64,000 bases of DNA from contig DASYAD010000066.1 in the NCBI GenBank assembly GCA_036501515.1, forward strand, positions 1-64,000. Reading direction: 5' to 3'. Positions 24,321-33,025 of the stretch are shown piece after piece (within the stretch, counting starts at the first letter, position 1; each line of letters opens with the position of its first letter). The stretch comes from Trebonia sp036501515 (GTDB lineage: Bacteria > Actinomycetota > Actinomycetes > Streptosporangiales > Streptosporangiaceae). The notes below the pieces were generated by a model. That model was not told the DNA's origin, made no database searches, and saw only the letters and a list, made by a program, of their open reading frames with translations. Made by a program: the position numbers and the translations under genes.

Positions 24321-24515
24321 GTGAAGGTGCAAGTGGACCCTGACCGCTGCCAGGGACACACCCTCTGCGCGATGATCGCGCCGAAGATTTTCGAGCTCGA
24401 CGACGTTGACGGCCACTCCTCAGCTATCGACGGCGAAATCCCCGCCGACCAGGAGAGCAAGGCGGCCGAGGCGATTCGCTCGTGCCCCGAGCAGGCCATA
24501 TCCATCATCCACTAG
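24321..24515 (+). CDS. [3Fe-4S]-type ferredoxin
   Basis: A 64-residue ferredoxin of the P450-partner type. Three cluster ligands are C10, C16 and C55 (RCQGHTLC and SCPEQA). The middle Cys of the normal CxxCxxC is replaced by His, so a 3Fe-4S or His-ligated cluster is expected. GTG at 24321 follows GGGAGAGAAC. It lies between the SDR and P450 genes and should donate electrons to the P450. Its reductase is not intact nearby; only a deleted remnant is seen at 35882. Confidence 0.92.
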   Translation: MKVQVDPDRCQGHTLCAMIAPKIFELDDVDGHSSAIDGEIPADQESKAAEAIRSCPEQAISIIH

Positions 24516-24539
24516 TGCACGGCACAAGGAGAGGCACCT

Positions 24540-25904
24540 GTGAGCACGGAACCGGCCGACGACGCTGAGCGCAAGAAGAACCGCTATCAGTTCGACCGGC
24601 ATACCCCGGAGTACCGCGACCAGTTCGAGACGATCACCAACGAGATGGTCGGCAAGTGCCCCGTCGCGTGGAGCGACACCTACGGCGGCCACTGGGTCGC
24701 CGCCGGGCACTCCGAGGTCTTCGAGCTCGCCCGGTCCGCCGAGTACCTGTCTAACGACCACGACGTGAAGGGCGAGCGGCGCGGCTACAAGGGCATCACG
24801 ATCCCCACGCCCGAGGTCGAGATGCAGGGCGGCTTCCTCGAGATGGACCCGCCCGGGCAGCGCCATTACCGCCAGGCACTGAACCCCTACCTGTCGCCTG
24901 CCGCGATCAACCGGTGGATTCCGGTCGTCGACGAGCTGATCCGCGCCTGCCTGGACGAGAAGATCGAGTCCGGCAGCATCGACTTCGTCGACGACCTGGC
25001 CAACGTGGTCCCCGCGGCGCTCACGCTGGCGATGCTCGGCACGCCGATGAAGAACTGGAGCGTCTACTGCGAGGCCGTGCACGCCTCGGTGTACACGCCG
25101 CACGACTCACCGGAGATCGGGGCGGTGCGCGAGTCGCAGCAGCTGATGTTCCGCGACATGTACGGTCAGCTGCAGGAGATCAGGGCGAACCCGCGGCCTG
25201 GCATGATCAGCGCGCTCACCCAGGCCGACATCAACGGCAAGAGCCCGGACGACATGGAGCTGCTCGGGGTGATCGCCCTCGTCATCGGGGGCGGGTTCGA
25301 CACCACGACGGCGCTGACTTCGCACGCACTCGAATGGCTTTCAGAACATCCGTCAGAACGGGAGCGGCTGTCAGCGGAACGGGACACGCTGCTCGACTCG
25401 GCTACCGAGGAGTTCCTGCGCTTCTACACGCCCGCCCCCGGCGACGCGCGGACGATCTCGGCCGACTGCGAGATCGCCGGCACCAGCTTCAAGGAAGGCG
25501 AGCGGCTCTGGCTGTCGTGGGCCATGTCGAACAGGGACCCGGCCGTCTTCCCCCACCCGAACGAGGTGGACCTCGCCAGGTCCGGTAACCGGCACCACAG
25601 CTTCGGTCTTGGCATCCACCGCTGCATCGGGTCCAACCTGGCCCGCATGGTGTTCAAGCGGATGGTGACCGCCGTGCTCGACCGGATGCCCGACTTCCAG
25701 TGCGACCCGGCCGGGGCCGTGCACTACCAGACGATCGGCGTCATCCAGGGCATGCAGCACCTGCCCGCGACCTTTACCCCGGGGCCGCGGATCGGTGACG
25801 GTATCGACGAGACCATCGCCCGGATGCAGGTCATCTGCGACGAGCAGCGTCTCGCCGAGCCGGTCACCGTGCGCAAGGCAAGCGCCAAGGTCTCGGGCGA
25901 GTAG
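24540..25904 (+). CDS. Cytochrome P450
   Basis: A 454-residue P450. The I-helix region is IGGGFDTTT, the ExxR region is EEFLRFY, and the haem loop is HSFGLGIHRCIG with ligand C362. It has a longer N terminus and a 50-residue C-terminal extension compared with the P450 at 16279. The HTPEYRDQFE start resembles actinobacterial P450s of terpenoid and steroid clusters. GTG at 24540 follows AAGGAGAGG. It shares a unit with the ferredoxin and SDR, so its partners are encoded next to it. The substrate is unknown. Confidence 0.93.
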   Translation: MSTEPADDAERKKNRYQFDRHTPEYRDQFETITNEMVGKCPVAWSDTYGGHWVAAGHSEVFELARSAEYLSNDHDVKGERRGYKGITIPTPEVEMQGGFLEMDPPGQRHYRQALNPYLSPAAINRWIPVVDELIRACLDEKIESGSIDFVDDLANVVPAALTLAMLGTPMKNWSVYCEAVHASVYTPHDSPEIGAVRESQQLMFRDMYGQLQEIRANPRPGMISALTQADINGKSPDDMELLGVIALVIGGGFDTTTALTSHALEWLSEHPSERERLSAERDTLLDSATEEFLRFYTPAPGDARTISADCEIAGTSFKEGERLWLSWAMSNRDPAVFPHPNEVDLARSGNRHHSFGLGIHRCIGSNLARMVFKRMVTAVLDRMPDFQCDPAGAVHYQTIGVIQGMQHLPATFTPGPRIGDGIDETIARMQVICDEQRLAEPVTVRKASAKVSGE

Positions 25905-25909
25905 GGCCG

Positions 25910-26494
25910 GTGGGAAGCACGACCGCGGCCACCGCCCTGCTGCTGGTGCGGGTAGTCCTCGGCATCACGATGATGCTGCACGGCTACAACCACTGGCGGG
26001 GCGGCGGGCGCATCCCAGGCACCGCCCGCTGGTTCAGCGGGCTCGGCCTGCGGCACGGCGTCCTGCAGGCCTGGATGAGCGTCGTCACCGAGCTGGGGGC
26101 GGGCTTCCTGCTCATCGCCGGCCTGCTCACGTCGCTCGCCTGCGCCGCGGTGATCTCGGTGATGCTCATAGCCGGGGTGCTCGCGCACCGGAAGAACGGC
26201 TTCTTCGTCTTCAAGGACGGCTACGAGTACGTGCTGCTGATCTCCGTCGTCGCGCTGTCGCTGGCGACGACGGGACCCGGGCGGTTCTCGGTCGACAACG
26301 CGGCCGGGATCTCGGTCACCGGCTGGGCCGGCGGCGGCATCGCGCTCGGCGTGGCGGTCGCGGCGACGGCGGGCATGCTGGCCACGTTCTACCGCCCCGG
26401 GCCGAAACAGCCAGCGGACGCCGCCGAGGCGACCGAGGCGACCGAGCTGGCCGAGACCAACGAGGCGGCCGACACGGCGGAGCCGGCCTTCTAA
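25910..26494 (+). CDS. DoxX-family membrane protein
   Basis: A 194-residue protein with four hydrophobic spans; the DoxX signature starts as LLLVRVVLGITMMLHGYNHW. The last 35 residues are an acidic Ala/Glu/Thr-rich tail with EATEATEL repeats. DoxX proteins are poorly characterised membrane proteins linked to quinone or redox processes. GTG at 25910 is 5 bp after the P450 stop, making it the last gene of the operator-controlled unit, and a strong terminator follows. A role in electron transfer from the SDR or P450 is possible but unproven. Confidence 0.8.
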   Translation: MGSTTAATALLLVRVVLGITMMLHGYNHWRGGGRIPGTARWFSGLGLRHGVLQAWMSVVTELGAGFLLIAGLLTSLACAAVISVMLIAGVLAHRKNGFFVFKDGYEYVLLISVVALSLATTGPGRFSVDNAAGISVTGWAGGGIALGVAVAATAGMLATFYRPGPKQPADAAEATEATELAETNEAADTAEPAF

Positions 26495-26519
26495 CCAGTA
26501 CGGCTAAGCGAGTAACGCG

Positions 26520-26555
26520 AAAGCGCCTCCTAGCGTCGGCTAGGAGGCGCTTTTT
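26520..26555 (+). terminator. Strong intrinsic terminator after the DoxX gene
   Basis: AAAGCGCCTCCTAGC (26520-26534) pairs perfectly with GCTAGGAGGCGCTTT (26539-26553) across a 4-nt loop and runs into five T residues. It starts 25 bp after the DoxX stop. Confidence 0.92.
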
Positions 26556-26662
26556 AGCACTGCCGGACAGGGGCCAGGGCTGGCGGGTAAGAGGCGGGGC
26601 AAGAAGCACTCTCACGCTGCGGGGATAGAGGCGGGCTAGGGGACGGGGCTAGCCAAGCCGGG

Positions 26663-27646
26663 CTAAGCCGCGCTTTCGCGCTGCGGCGCGGCCAGCGCGG
26701 CCGTCTGCTCGGCGCAGACCTCGGCCATGGCCTGTCCCGCGCCGCGGGACAGGCCGGGGAAGTTGACGAAGCCGTGCGGCATGCCCGGGTACTCGGTCAG
26801 CTTGACCGGCACGCCGGCCGCGCGCAGCGTGGCCGCGTAGCGCTCGCCGCTGTCCCGCAGCGGGTCGTGCTCGCCGACCTGGATCAGCGCGGGCGGCAGG
26901 CCCTGGTGGTCGGCGGCCAGCAGCGGCGACGCCCACGGGTGGGCGGCGTCGCCGTCAGGCCCGAGGTAGAGCCGGTTGTAGGCGGCCATCTCGCCGGCCG
27001 ACAGGAACGGCGCGTTCGACTGGCTGGCCGGCACGTTCAGGGCGCCGGTCATGTCCGCGGCCGGGTAGATAAGCGCCTGGTGGGCCAGCGCGGGCCCGCC
27101 CCGCTCCTTGGCGATCAGGCAGGCCACCGCGGCCAGGGTGGCGCCCGCGCTCTCCCCCATGACGCCCACGGGGCCGTCCGCGCCAAGCCCGGCGGCGTTC
27201 TCGGCGGCCCACGCGAGTCCCGCGTAGGCGTCCTCGACGGCGGCCGGGAAGCGGTGCTTCGGCGCCAGCCGGTAGTCCACCGAGACAACGACCGCCCCGA
27301 CGCGGTCCGCGACCGTGCCGCAGATCCAGTTACCCAGGTCGAGGTTGCCGAACACGAAACCGCCGCCGTGGAAGTAGACGACAAGCGGCCGGGCCGCGCC
27401 CTCAGCCAGGCTGGCGCCCGGCGGCTGGTAGACGCGGACCGGGATATCGCCCGCTGGGCCCGGCACCGTGCGGCCGGTCAGCGTGACCCCGGCCGGGACC
27501 TTGCCGAAGATCCAGTTCGTCACGGCGTTCGCGGGCACGGTGCGGGTCTGGAGAGCGGCGATCTCCGCCTCGCTCATCCGCGCGGCCGACACCTGACGCC
27601 TGGTCACCCAGCCCCACACCCGCAGCCGATGGTTGATGCGCGCCAT
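26663..27646 (-). CDS. HSL-type alpha/beta-hydrolase (esterase/lipase)
   Basis: A 327-residue hormone-sensitive-lipase-family esterase. The oxyanion motif is HGGGF at residues 93-97, the nucleophile S166 is in GESAG, the acid lies in GEHDPLRD and the His is H291 in MPHGF. These cytoplasmic enzymes split short esters or lactones. ATG at 27646 has AAGGGAA about 8 nt upstream; an ATG at 27706 lies close to the operator and lacks a site. The operator core at 27724 is 78 bp upstream. It is convergent with the DoxX gene across the terminator. Confidence 0.9.
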   Translation of the reverse strand: MARINHRLRVWGWVTRRQVSAARMSEAEIAALQTRTVPANAVTNWIFGKVPAGVTLTGRTVPGPAGDIPVRVYQPPGASLAEGAARPLVVYFHGGGFVFGNLDLGNWICGTVADRVGAVVVSVDYRLAPKHRFPAAVEDAYAGLAWAAENAAGLGADGPVGVMGESAGATLAAVACLIAKERGGPALAHQALIYPAADMTGALNVPASQSNAPFLSAGEMAAYNRLYLGPDGDAAHPWASPLLAADHQGLPPALIQVGEHDPLRDSGERYAATLRAAGVPVKLTEYPGMPHGFVNFPGLSRGAGQAMAEVCAEQTAALAAPQRESAA

Positions 27647-27723
27647 CGTCACATTCCCTTCTAAACCGGTGGATAGGACAGTAGCCGACCGTGCAGTTCC
27701 AGACAAGATTGAGCTGCCCGGAT

Positions 27724-27738
27724 GAGAATGTCATTCTC
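27724..27738. promoter_or_regulatory. Operator GAGAATGTCATTCTC
   Basis: A perfect core with GTC at the centre. It is 78 bp upstream of the esterase start at 27646 and 145 bp from a second site at 27869 that uses the same centre. Confidence 0.78.
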
Positions 27739-27868
27739 GGCTTATTGCCCGCCTGTAACAACGCGCCTGGCAGGCCCTACCAGCCCACACAGGCACCTGC
27801 GTAACCAAGCTGTGACATCACCGCCGTTGATCATGTCTGCAAAGCGGGTAATAGTGATCTCTCAGTGA

Positions 27869-27883
27869 GAGAATGTCATTTTC
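27869..27883. promoter_or_regulatory. Operator GAGAATGTCATTTTC (one mismatch)
   Basis: The right arm has one change (ATTTTC). It lies 62 bp upstream of the lipoprotein start at 27945. It pairs with the site at 27724 in the same divergent spacer. Confidence 0.68.
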
Positions 27884-27944
27884 CAGTCTTTCACTTGTCG
27901 TTCTCTGGCCTCGTCCAGCTGGCGTCTACCGAGAGGGCACCACC

Positions 27945-28520
27945 ATGCCAACCCGTCACAAAGCTCGCCGGGCCCTGCTGGTCCCGGCGTTCGGCCTGGC
28001 TTTTGCCGCCGCGCTGACCGCGTGCTCAAGTTCAAGCAGCTCGAGCAGCAGCTCGGCCCCCGCTTCGCCGACCGCCGCCGCCAGCACGTCGGCGCCTGCC
28101 ACCCCGTCGGCCTCGCCGACACCGACCGCGTCCGCCTCGACCGCCGCGGCGTCCACCCCGGCGGCCGCGGAAGCGGCGATCAAGAAGACCTGGGTGACGT
28201 TCTTCAACGGGAAGACGCCCGCGGCCACCAAGGTCGGCCTGGTCGAGAACGGCTCGGAGTTCGCCTCGGTGCTCAAGGCCCAGGCGTCGAACCCGCAGGG
28301 GGCCACCGCGGGCGCCACCGTGCAGAAGGTGACGCTGACGTCCGCCACCGGCGCGGCGGTGGTCTACACGATCACGGTCAGCGGCACTGCCATGCTGGCC
28401 GCTCAGAAGGGCACCGCGATTCTGCAGGACGGCACGTGGAAGGTGTCCGTCGCCAGCTTCTGCGGGCTGATGCAGCTGGAGGCGGCGGGCACGAAGGTGC
28501 CGGGCTGCCCGACGAGCTGA
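27945..28520 (+). CDS. Secreted lipoprotein, Mtb12-like C-terminal domain
   Basis: A 191-residue lipoprotein. A basic start and hydrophobic stretch end in the lipobox LTAC, with C27 lipidated. A 60-residue linker of Ser, Ala, Thr and Pro follows. The C-terminal half (TWVTFFNGKTPAATKVGLVE and beyond) resembles the low-molecular-weight antigen Mtb12 family, judged from memory. ATG at 27945 follows GAGAGGG. It probably sits on the outer face of the membrane. The operator upstream suggests it serves the same catabolic regulon, perhaps in substrate capture. Confidence 0.78.
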   Translation: MPTRHKARRALLVPAFGLAFAAALTACSSSSSSSSSSAPASPTAAASTSAPATPSASPTPTASASTAAASTPAAAEAAIKKTWVTFFNGKTPAATKVGLVENGSEFASVLKAQASNPQGATAGATVQKVTLTSATGAAVVYTITVSGTAMLAAQKGTAILQDGTWKVSVASFCGLMQLEAAGTKVPGCPTS

Positions 28521-28540
28521 CGCCCCGCCGACACGCACTG

Positions 28541-28578
28541 AACGCGCCCCGGGAGAGGTTGCTCTCCCGGGGCGCGTT
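28541..28578. terminator. 17-bp-arm bidirectional hairpin
   Basis: AACGCGCCCCGGGAGAG (28541-28557) and CTCTCCCGGGGCGCGTT (28562-28578) pair perfectly around GTTG. It lies between the convergent lipoprotein and DUF742 genes and can serve both. Confidence 0.85.
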
Positions 28579-28586
28579 CGCTGTGC

Positions 28587-28967
28587 TCAGAGGCGCTGCA
28601 GGCCCTCGAGGACCTGGCGCAGCAGCCGCATGTCGGTGATCTTGCCGCGCGGCGCCGCCGCGGCGACCTCGATCAGCTGCTCGGTCAGCAGGTCGTCGAG
28701 GATGATGCGGACCACGCCGAGCGGCAGCCCGACGTTCGCGGCCAGCTCGGCCACCGTCACCGGGACCCGGCACAGCTCCAGGATGCTGCTGCGCTCGGGG
28801 CTGTGGTACGTGACTTCCCCGGCGGTCCTGTGCACGGTGTCGACCAGGTCGAACTTCCACGTGCCGCGCAGCTGGGTGCGGCCGCCGGTGATGGTAAACG
28901 GACGGGAGACCGGCCCCGGGTCCTCGTCGTCGGTCCAGCTGTCATCGCGCGCGCCCATGACCCGCAC
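28587..28967 (-). CDS. DUF742 protein (conservon third component, CvnC-like)
   Basis: A 126-residue DUF742 protein. PFTITGGRTQLRGTWKFDLV near the N terminus and LPLGVVRIILDDLLTEQLIE in the winged-helix-like core are typical. GTG at 28967 directly abuts the upstream stop; an ATG at 28958 is an alternative. In Streptomyces conservons this protein follows a membrane histidine-kinase-like protein and a roadblock protein and precedes a small GTPase. Here a terminator follows directly and the GTPase gene is missing. Confidence 0.9.
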   Translation of the reverse strand: MRVMGARDDSWTDDEDPGPVSRPFTITGGRTQLRGTWKFDLVDTVHRTAGEVTYHSPERSSILELCRVPVTVAELAANVGLPLGVVRIILDDLLTEQLIEVAAAAPRGKITDMRLLRQVLEGLQRL

Positions 28968-29369
28968 TCACCGCGCGACCGGGGCCTGGACGGGAAACCG
29001 CGGGTTCGCGATCATGTGCAGGCCGACCCGCTTGATCAGCACCGCCATCTCGTAGGCGATCTGGCCGGCGTCCGCCGTCGCCTCGGCGACCAGCGCCAGG
29101 CAGGTCCCGCGTCCGGCCGGGGTGATGAACAGCAGGACCGCTTCCATCTCCACGATCGTCTGGCCGACGTCGCCGGTGCCGAACCGCTGCCCGGCACCGC
29201 GGGCGAGGCTGTGCAGCGCCGCCGCCAGCGCGGCCAGGTGCTCGGCGGCGTCGTCGGTCACCCCGGGAGACCGGCCGAGCGCCAGGCCGTCGGGAGAAAG
29301 GATGACCGCGTACCTGACCCCGGCGGCGTTCGCGGCGAGGTTTTCGAGCAGCCAGTCGAGTTCGGTCAC
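28968..29369 (-). CDS. Roadblock/LC7-domain protein (conservon second component, CvnB-like)
   Basis: A 133-residue roadblock/LC7 protein, a family that binds small GTPases or their regulators. It opens with TELDWLLENLAANAAGVRYA and carries the SPDGLALGRSPGV and GRGTCLALVAEATADAGQIA blocks of this class. GTG at 29369 overlaps the upstream stop as GTGA and has AGAGGAA about 8 nt upstream. A frame extending to 29465 lies within the kinase gene and is not needed. Confidence 0.92.
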   Translation of the reverse strand: MTELDWLLENLAANAAGVRYAVILSPDGLALGRSPGVTDDAAEHLAALAAALHSLARGAGQRFGTGDVGQTIVEMEAVLLFITPAGRGTCLALVAEATADAGQIAYEMAVLIKRVGLHMIANPRFPVQAPVAR

Positions 29370-31918
29370 CGCGGTTCCTCTCCGCTCGGCTCGCCGCTGC
29401 CCCCGTCGGATCCCTGGCCTGGAAAGGCACCGTCTCCGGCGGAACTGGCGATGCCGCTCTGCCATCCGTTCCTGATCGAGGACAGCAGCGCGCGGGCCTG
29501 CTCAGGCGAGCGCCCGGAAAGCGCGCCGCGCGGGCTCGGCCCGCGGCTCTCCTTCAGCTGGGGTGCCATGCTGGTCATCGGCTGCCGCTTCGGCAGGCCC
29601 GCGGAGCGGTCGCCTGACGCCGCCGGAAGGGACGAACGGCGTACCTCGGCCGCGCCCGTGGCTGACGCGGCGCCTGAACCCGCCGCCGGGCCGGGTCCAG
29701 TGATCGCGCCCGGTCGTTGCGCGGCACCGGAGCCCGCTGGTACCGCCCGCGCGGCGGGCACGGCCCGGCCGGCGGACACCGACGGGGGCGCCCCGGCGGA
29801 CGCGGCCTGCCCGGCTGGCACGGCCCGGGCCGAGGGTACCGTCCGCCTGCCCGGCACGGCCTGCGCGGCGAGGAAGACGGACTGTTCCTCCGACACCACC
29901 AGCGAGTGCGGCAGCAGCACGATCGCCAGCGTGCCGCCGTACGCCGACGGGCGCAGCTGTACCTTGACCTGCTGCCGGGCAGCGAGGCGGCTGACCACGA
30001 ACAGCCCGAGCTGATCGCTGTTGGCCAGGTCGAACTCCGGCGGGTTGGCGAGCCGCTCGTTGAGCGCCGACCGGATGTCATCGGGAATGCCGAGCCCGCG
30101 GTCCTCGATCTCGATGGCGTAGCCGTTGGCCACCCGGCTGCACCTGACCTGGACCCGTGTCGCGGGCGGCGAGTAAAGCACCGCGTTCTCGATCACCTCG
30201 GCCAGCAGGTGGGTCACGTCGGCGACGCCCGAGCCCTGCAGGAAGTCCGGGGTGTCGCTGACCAGGTCGACCCGGGCGTAGTCCTCGATCTCGCCCAGCG
30301 CGCCGCGCAGCGCCTCGACCACGGGGACCGGCTGGCGCCAGGACCGGCCAGGGGCCGCGCCGGACAGGATGATCAGGCCTTCCGCGTGCCTGCGCATGCG
30401 GGTGGTGAGGTGGTCGAGCTGGAACAGCTGCGCCAGCGCCTCCGGGTCCTCGGTGTTCCGCTCCATCTGGTCAAGCATCTTGAGCTCGCGCTGCAGCAGC
30501 GACGCGTTGCGACGGGCCAGGCTGCGGAAGACCAGGCTGACGCCCTGCCTGAGCTGGGCCTGCTCGACCGCCGCCTCGATCGCGGTGCGCCGTACCTCGG
30601 AGAAGGCGGCCGCGGTCTCGGTCACTTCCCGTGTCTTGGTGTCCAGGGCCAGCGGCGGCGCCTCGGTGTCGACGTCTACCGCGTCGCCCCGGCGCAGCCG
30701 GCTCACGACGCTCGGCAGCCGTTCCTCGGCCAGCGAGCGGGCGGCGCCGCGCAGTCCTGACAGCTCGCGGCCGATGCGGTTGCCGAACCGCAGCAGCAGC
30801 AGCGAGGACAAGACGACGGCGACCAGGCCGGCCCCGCCGACGAGGATCAGCCGCAGCAGGATGATGTCGCTGGCGTGGGCGTCGCCCTTGGTCACGCCGA
30901 GCCTGGAGGAGGTTTCCGCGACGGTGAACTGGGCGACCACCGCGCCGATGGCCTGCTGCCAGGATGCGGGGCTCACCGGCAGCAGCGCACCCGGCTTGGC
31001 CGCGATGATCTCGTCCTGGAGCTTGGTCAGCGTGGTGAACGCCTTCGAGCCGGCGATGCCGGCGTACGGGTCAGCGCTTACCTGCCAGCTGAGCGGGTTG
31101 CCGCCCTGCTGCTGCAGCAGCCGCTGGTTGTCCACCGTCTGCGCGAACACCCGCAGCTCGGCCGCGGTCATCCGGTCGCCCGCCACCTGCGCGCCGCCGA
31201 CGAGCGTGGCCTCCTGGCCGATGTCGACCGCCGCCTCGCCCTCTTGCAGCAGCGCCTGGCTCTCCTGCGCGAGCGCGATCGACGGCCCCCCGGCGCTGAA
31301 GGCGAACGCGAACGGGAAGAGCCCGCTCTCGATGCCGTTGTAGGCCTGGAAGGCCGCGACGGCGGAGATCTTGCCCGCGTCGACCTGGGCCCGCAGCGCG
31401 CCGATCTGGCGCAGGCTCGCCAGCACCGCCTGCGCGGCCGGCTTGTTGGCCGACGGCTCGGTCCTGAACGCGGCCGCCGCCCCGGCCTCGAAGGCGGCGA
31501 TGGCGGCGTCGGTCTTCGGCCGCTGGGCGACCATGGCCGTGCGCGGCAGGTGACCCTTCGCGAGCTGCCAGACGTAGGTGTCCGCGGTCTCGGTCGACAG
31601 CTGCTCAGTCAGGATCTGGGTCGGGTAACCGATGTCGGTGTTGACCTCGTTGACCTGGCGGTTGGAGGTGGCGCTCCCGATGGCGCCGGTGGCGGCGTAA
31701 CCCCACAGCGCGACCAGTGACAGCAGCGGGATGACGAGCAGGATCGTGATCGTGGACCTGATGGACCGCTGACGCGCCGTTCGCTTGCCGCGCGGGCGTC
31801 CCGGCGACCGGTGCTGCCCCTGACCGCGGGGCAGGCCAGAGGGCGGGCCAGGGGCGTAGGTCCGGTCCACGTAATCGGCGTAGCCGTCCGCCTGGGGCAC
31901 CAATCTCGCCGCACCCAT
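29366..31918 (-). CDS. Nitrate-sensing-domain histidine-kinase-like protein (conservon CvnA-like)
   Basis: An 850-residue membrane sensor. A basic N terminus is followed by a membrane span at about 57-75, an extracellular helical nitrate/nitrite-sensing-type domain to about 350, a second span (LVGGAGLVAVVLSSLLLLRF) and a HAMP-like linker. A GHKL ATPase domain then shows ENAVLYSPP, EIEDRGLGIPDD and GLFVVSRLAARQ. No clear phosphoacceptor His box is seen, as usual for CvnA. The final 160 residues are a Pro/Ala/Ser-rich tail. ATG at 31918 follows AGGGGG; an ATG at 31939 is possible. The signal sensed is unknown. Confidence 0.88.
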   Translation of the reverse strand: MGAARLVPQADGYADYVDRTYAPGPPSGLPRGQGQHRSPGRPRGKRTARQRSIRSTITILLVIPLLSLVALWGYAATGAIGSATSNRQVNEVNTDIGYPTQILTEQLSTETADTYVWQLAKGHLPRTAMVAQRPKTDAAIAAFEAGAAAAFRTEPSANKPAAQAVLASLRQIGALRAQVDAGKISAVAAFQAYNGIESGLFPFAFAFSAGGPSIALAQESQALLQEGEAAVDIGQEATLVGGAQVAGDRMTAAELRVFAQTVDNQRLLQQQGGNPLSWQVSADPYAGIAGSKAFTTLTKLQDEIIAAKPGALLPVSPASWQQAIGAVVAQFTVAETSSRLGVTKGDAHASDIILLRLILVGGAGLVAVVLSSLLLLRFGNRIGRELSGLRGAARSLAEERLPSVVSRLRRGDAVDVDTEAPPLALDTKTREVTETAAAFSEVRRTAIEAAVEQAQLRQGVSLVFRSLARRNASLLQRELKMLDQMERNTEDPEALAQLFQLDHLTTRMRRHAEGLIILSGAAPGRSWRQPVPVVEALRGALGEIEDYARVDLVSDTPDFLQGSGVADVTHLLAEVIENAVLYSPPATRVQVRCSRVANGYAIEIEDRGLGIPDDIRSALNERLANPPEFDLANSDQLGLFVVSRLAARQQVKVQLRPSAYGGTLAIVLLPHSLVVSEEQSVFLAAQAVPGRRTVPSARAVPAGQAASAGAPPSVSAGRAVPAARAVPAGSGAAQRPGAITGPGPAAGSGAASATGAAEVRRSSLPAASGDRSAGLPKRQPMTSMAPQLKESRGPSPRGALSGRSPEQARALLSSIRNGWQSGIASSAGDGAFPGQGSDGGSGEPSGEEPR

Positions 31919-32097
31919 CACGCCCCCTGTCCGGGTCATGCTGAAAAGTCCGCATGCGGACGTTAACACATATTGGAAGTCTTGCTTCCCGTTATGGAGA
32001 ATCACGTTACCGATGAGTTACGGCGTTACCCGGCCGAACTGCGACGGCAACATCGCCGCCGCCCGGCTCGCACTGGAGACTCTTACTTTCTAATTTG

Positions 32098-32112
32098 GAG
32101 AATGATATTCTC
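32098..32112. promoter_or_regulatory. Operator GAGAATGATATTCTC
   Basis: A perfect core, identical to those at 6362 and 10054, 34 bp upstream of the acyl-CoA dehydrogenase start at 32147. It lies between that gene and the divergent conservon. Confidence 0.82.
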
Positions 32113-32146
32113 AAACGGTCGTGGGTACTGACCCGGAGGTTGTTTC

Positions 32147-33025
32147 GTGGAGTTCGAGTTCGACGAGGACCAGCGGCTGCTCAAGGAGACGGTCAGGGAG
32201 ACGCTGACCAAGACCCAGGGGCTGCCGGAAGACCAGCTGTGGGCGAGGTACCTGGACCTCGGCTGGCTGGAGGCGCCGCCGGTCGAGCTCGCCATCGTGC
32301 TCGAGGAGCTCGGGTACGTCGCCGACCCGACCCCGTTCCTCGCGACCGCGACGTGGTTCGCCCCGCTCGCCGGGCGGCTGCCTGACGGCGCGGGCACCGG
32401 GGTGTTCGACGGGTCCGGCCGGTACGTGCTCGACGCCGACCGGGCGGCCGAGGTCGCGCTGCTCACCAGCGGCGGCGTGCGGATCGTGCCGGGCGGCGAG
32501 CTCGCCGCCGAGCGCATCCCCGTCGTCGACCCGCGGCTGCACATCGCCCGCGTCACCGCGGGCGGCCTGACCGGACTGTCCGCGGGCGTGCCCGAGCTGG
32601 CGCTGACGGGCCTGGCGATCACCGCCGTCGGCGCCTGCCGCCGCATCCTCGACCTGGTCGTCGCGCACGTGAAGCAGCGGCACCAGTTCGGCGTGCCGAT
32701 CGGCTCCTTCCAGGCGGTCAAGCACAAGGCGGCCGATATGTACGTCGCCATCGAGCGGGCCCGGGCGCTTGCCTACTACAGCGCGCTGACCATCGCCGAG
32801 GACGACCCGCGAGCCGCCCGGGCGGCGCACATGGCCAAGGCGGCGGCGGGCGAGTGCCAGCAGGTCGTCTTCGCCGACGGCCTCCAGCTCTTCGGCGCCA
32901 TGGGATTCACCTGGGAGAACGAGCTGCAGGTGTACCTCAAGCGGGCGGTCTCGTGCGACCTGCTGCTCGGCCCGGCGTCGGTGCACCGCAAGGCGATACT
33001 GACCAGCAAGGTGGCAGCGGCGTGA
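32147..33025 (+). CDS. Acyl-CoA dehydrogenase, small subunit of a heteromeric pair
   Basis: A 292-residue protein, shorter than the 380-residue norm, with an eroded middle domain but a clear C-terminal helical domain (VKQRHQFGVPIGSFQAVKHK, then DGLQLFGAMGFTWE). It lacks the usual Glu of the EGT motif. It is followed with a GTGA overlap by a full-length partner. Paired short and long subunits of this sort form alpha2beta2 dehydrogenases in actinobacterial steroid side-chain degradation. GTG at 32147 follows GGAGGT. The unit is headed by a perfect operator. Confidence 0.88.
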   Translation: MEFEFDEDQRLLKETVRETLTKTQGLPEDQLWARYLDLGWLEAPPVELAIVLEELGYVADPTPFLATATWFAPLAGRLPDGAGTGVFDGSGRYVLDADRAAEVALLTSGGVRIVPGGELAAERIPVVDPRLHIARVTAGGLTGLSAGVPELALTGLAITAVGACRRILDLVVAHVKQRHQFGVPIGSFQAVKHKAADMYVAIERARALAYYSALTIAEDDPRAARAAHMAKAAAGECQQVVFADGLQLFGAMGFTWENELQVYLKRAVSCDLLLGPASVHRKAILTSKVAAA

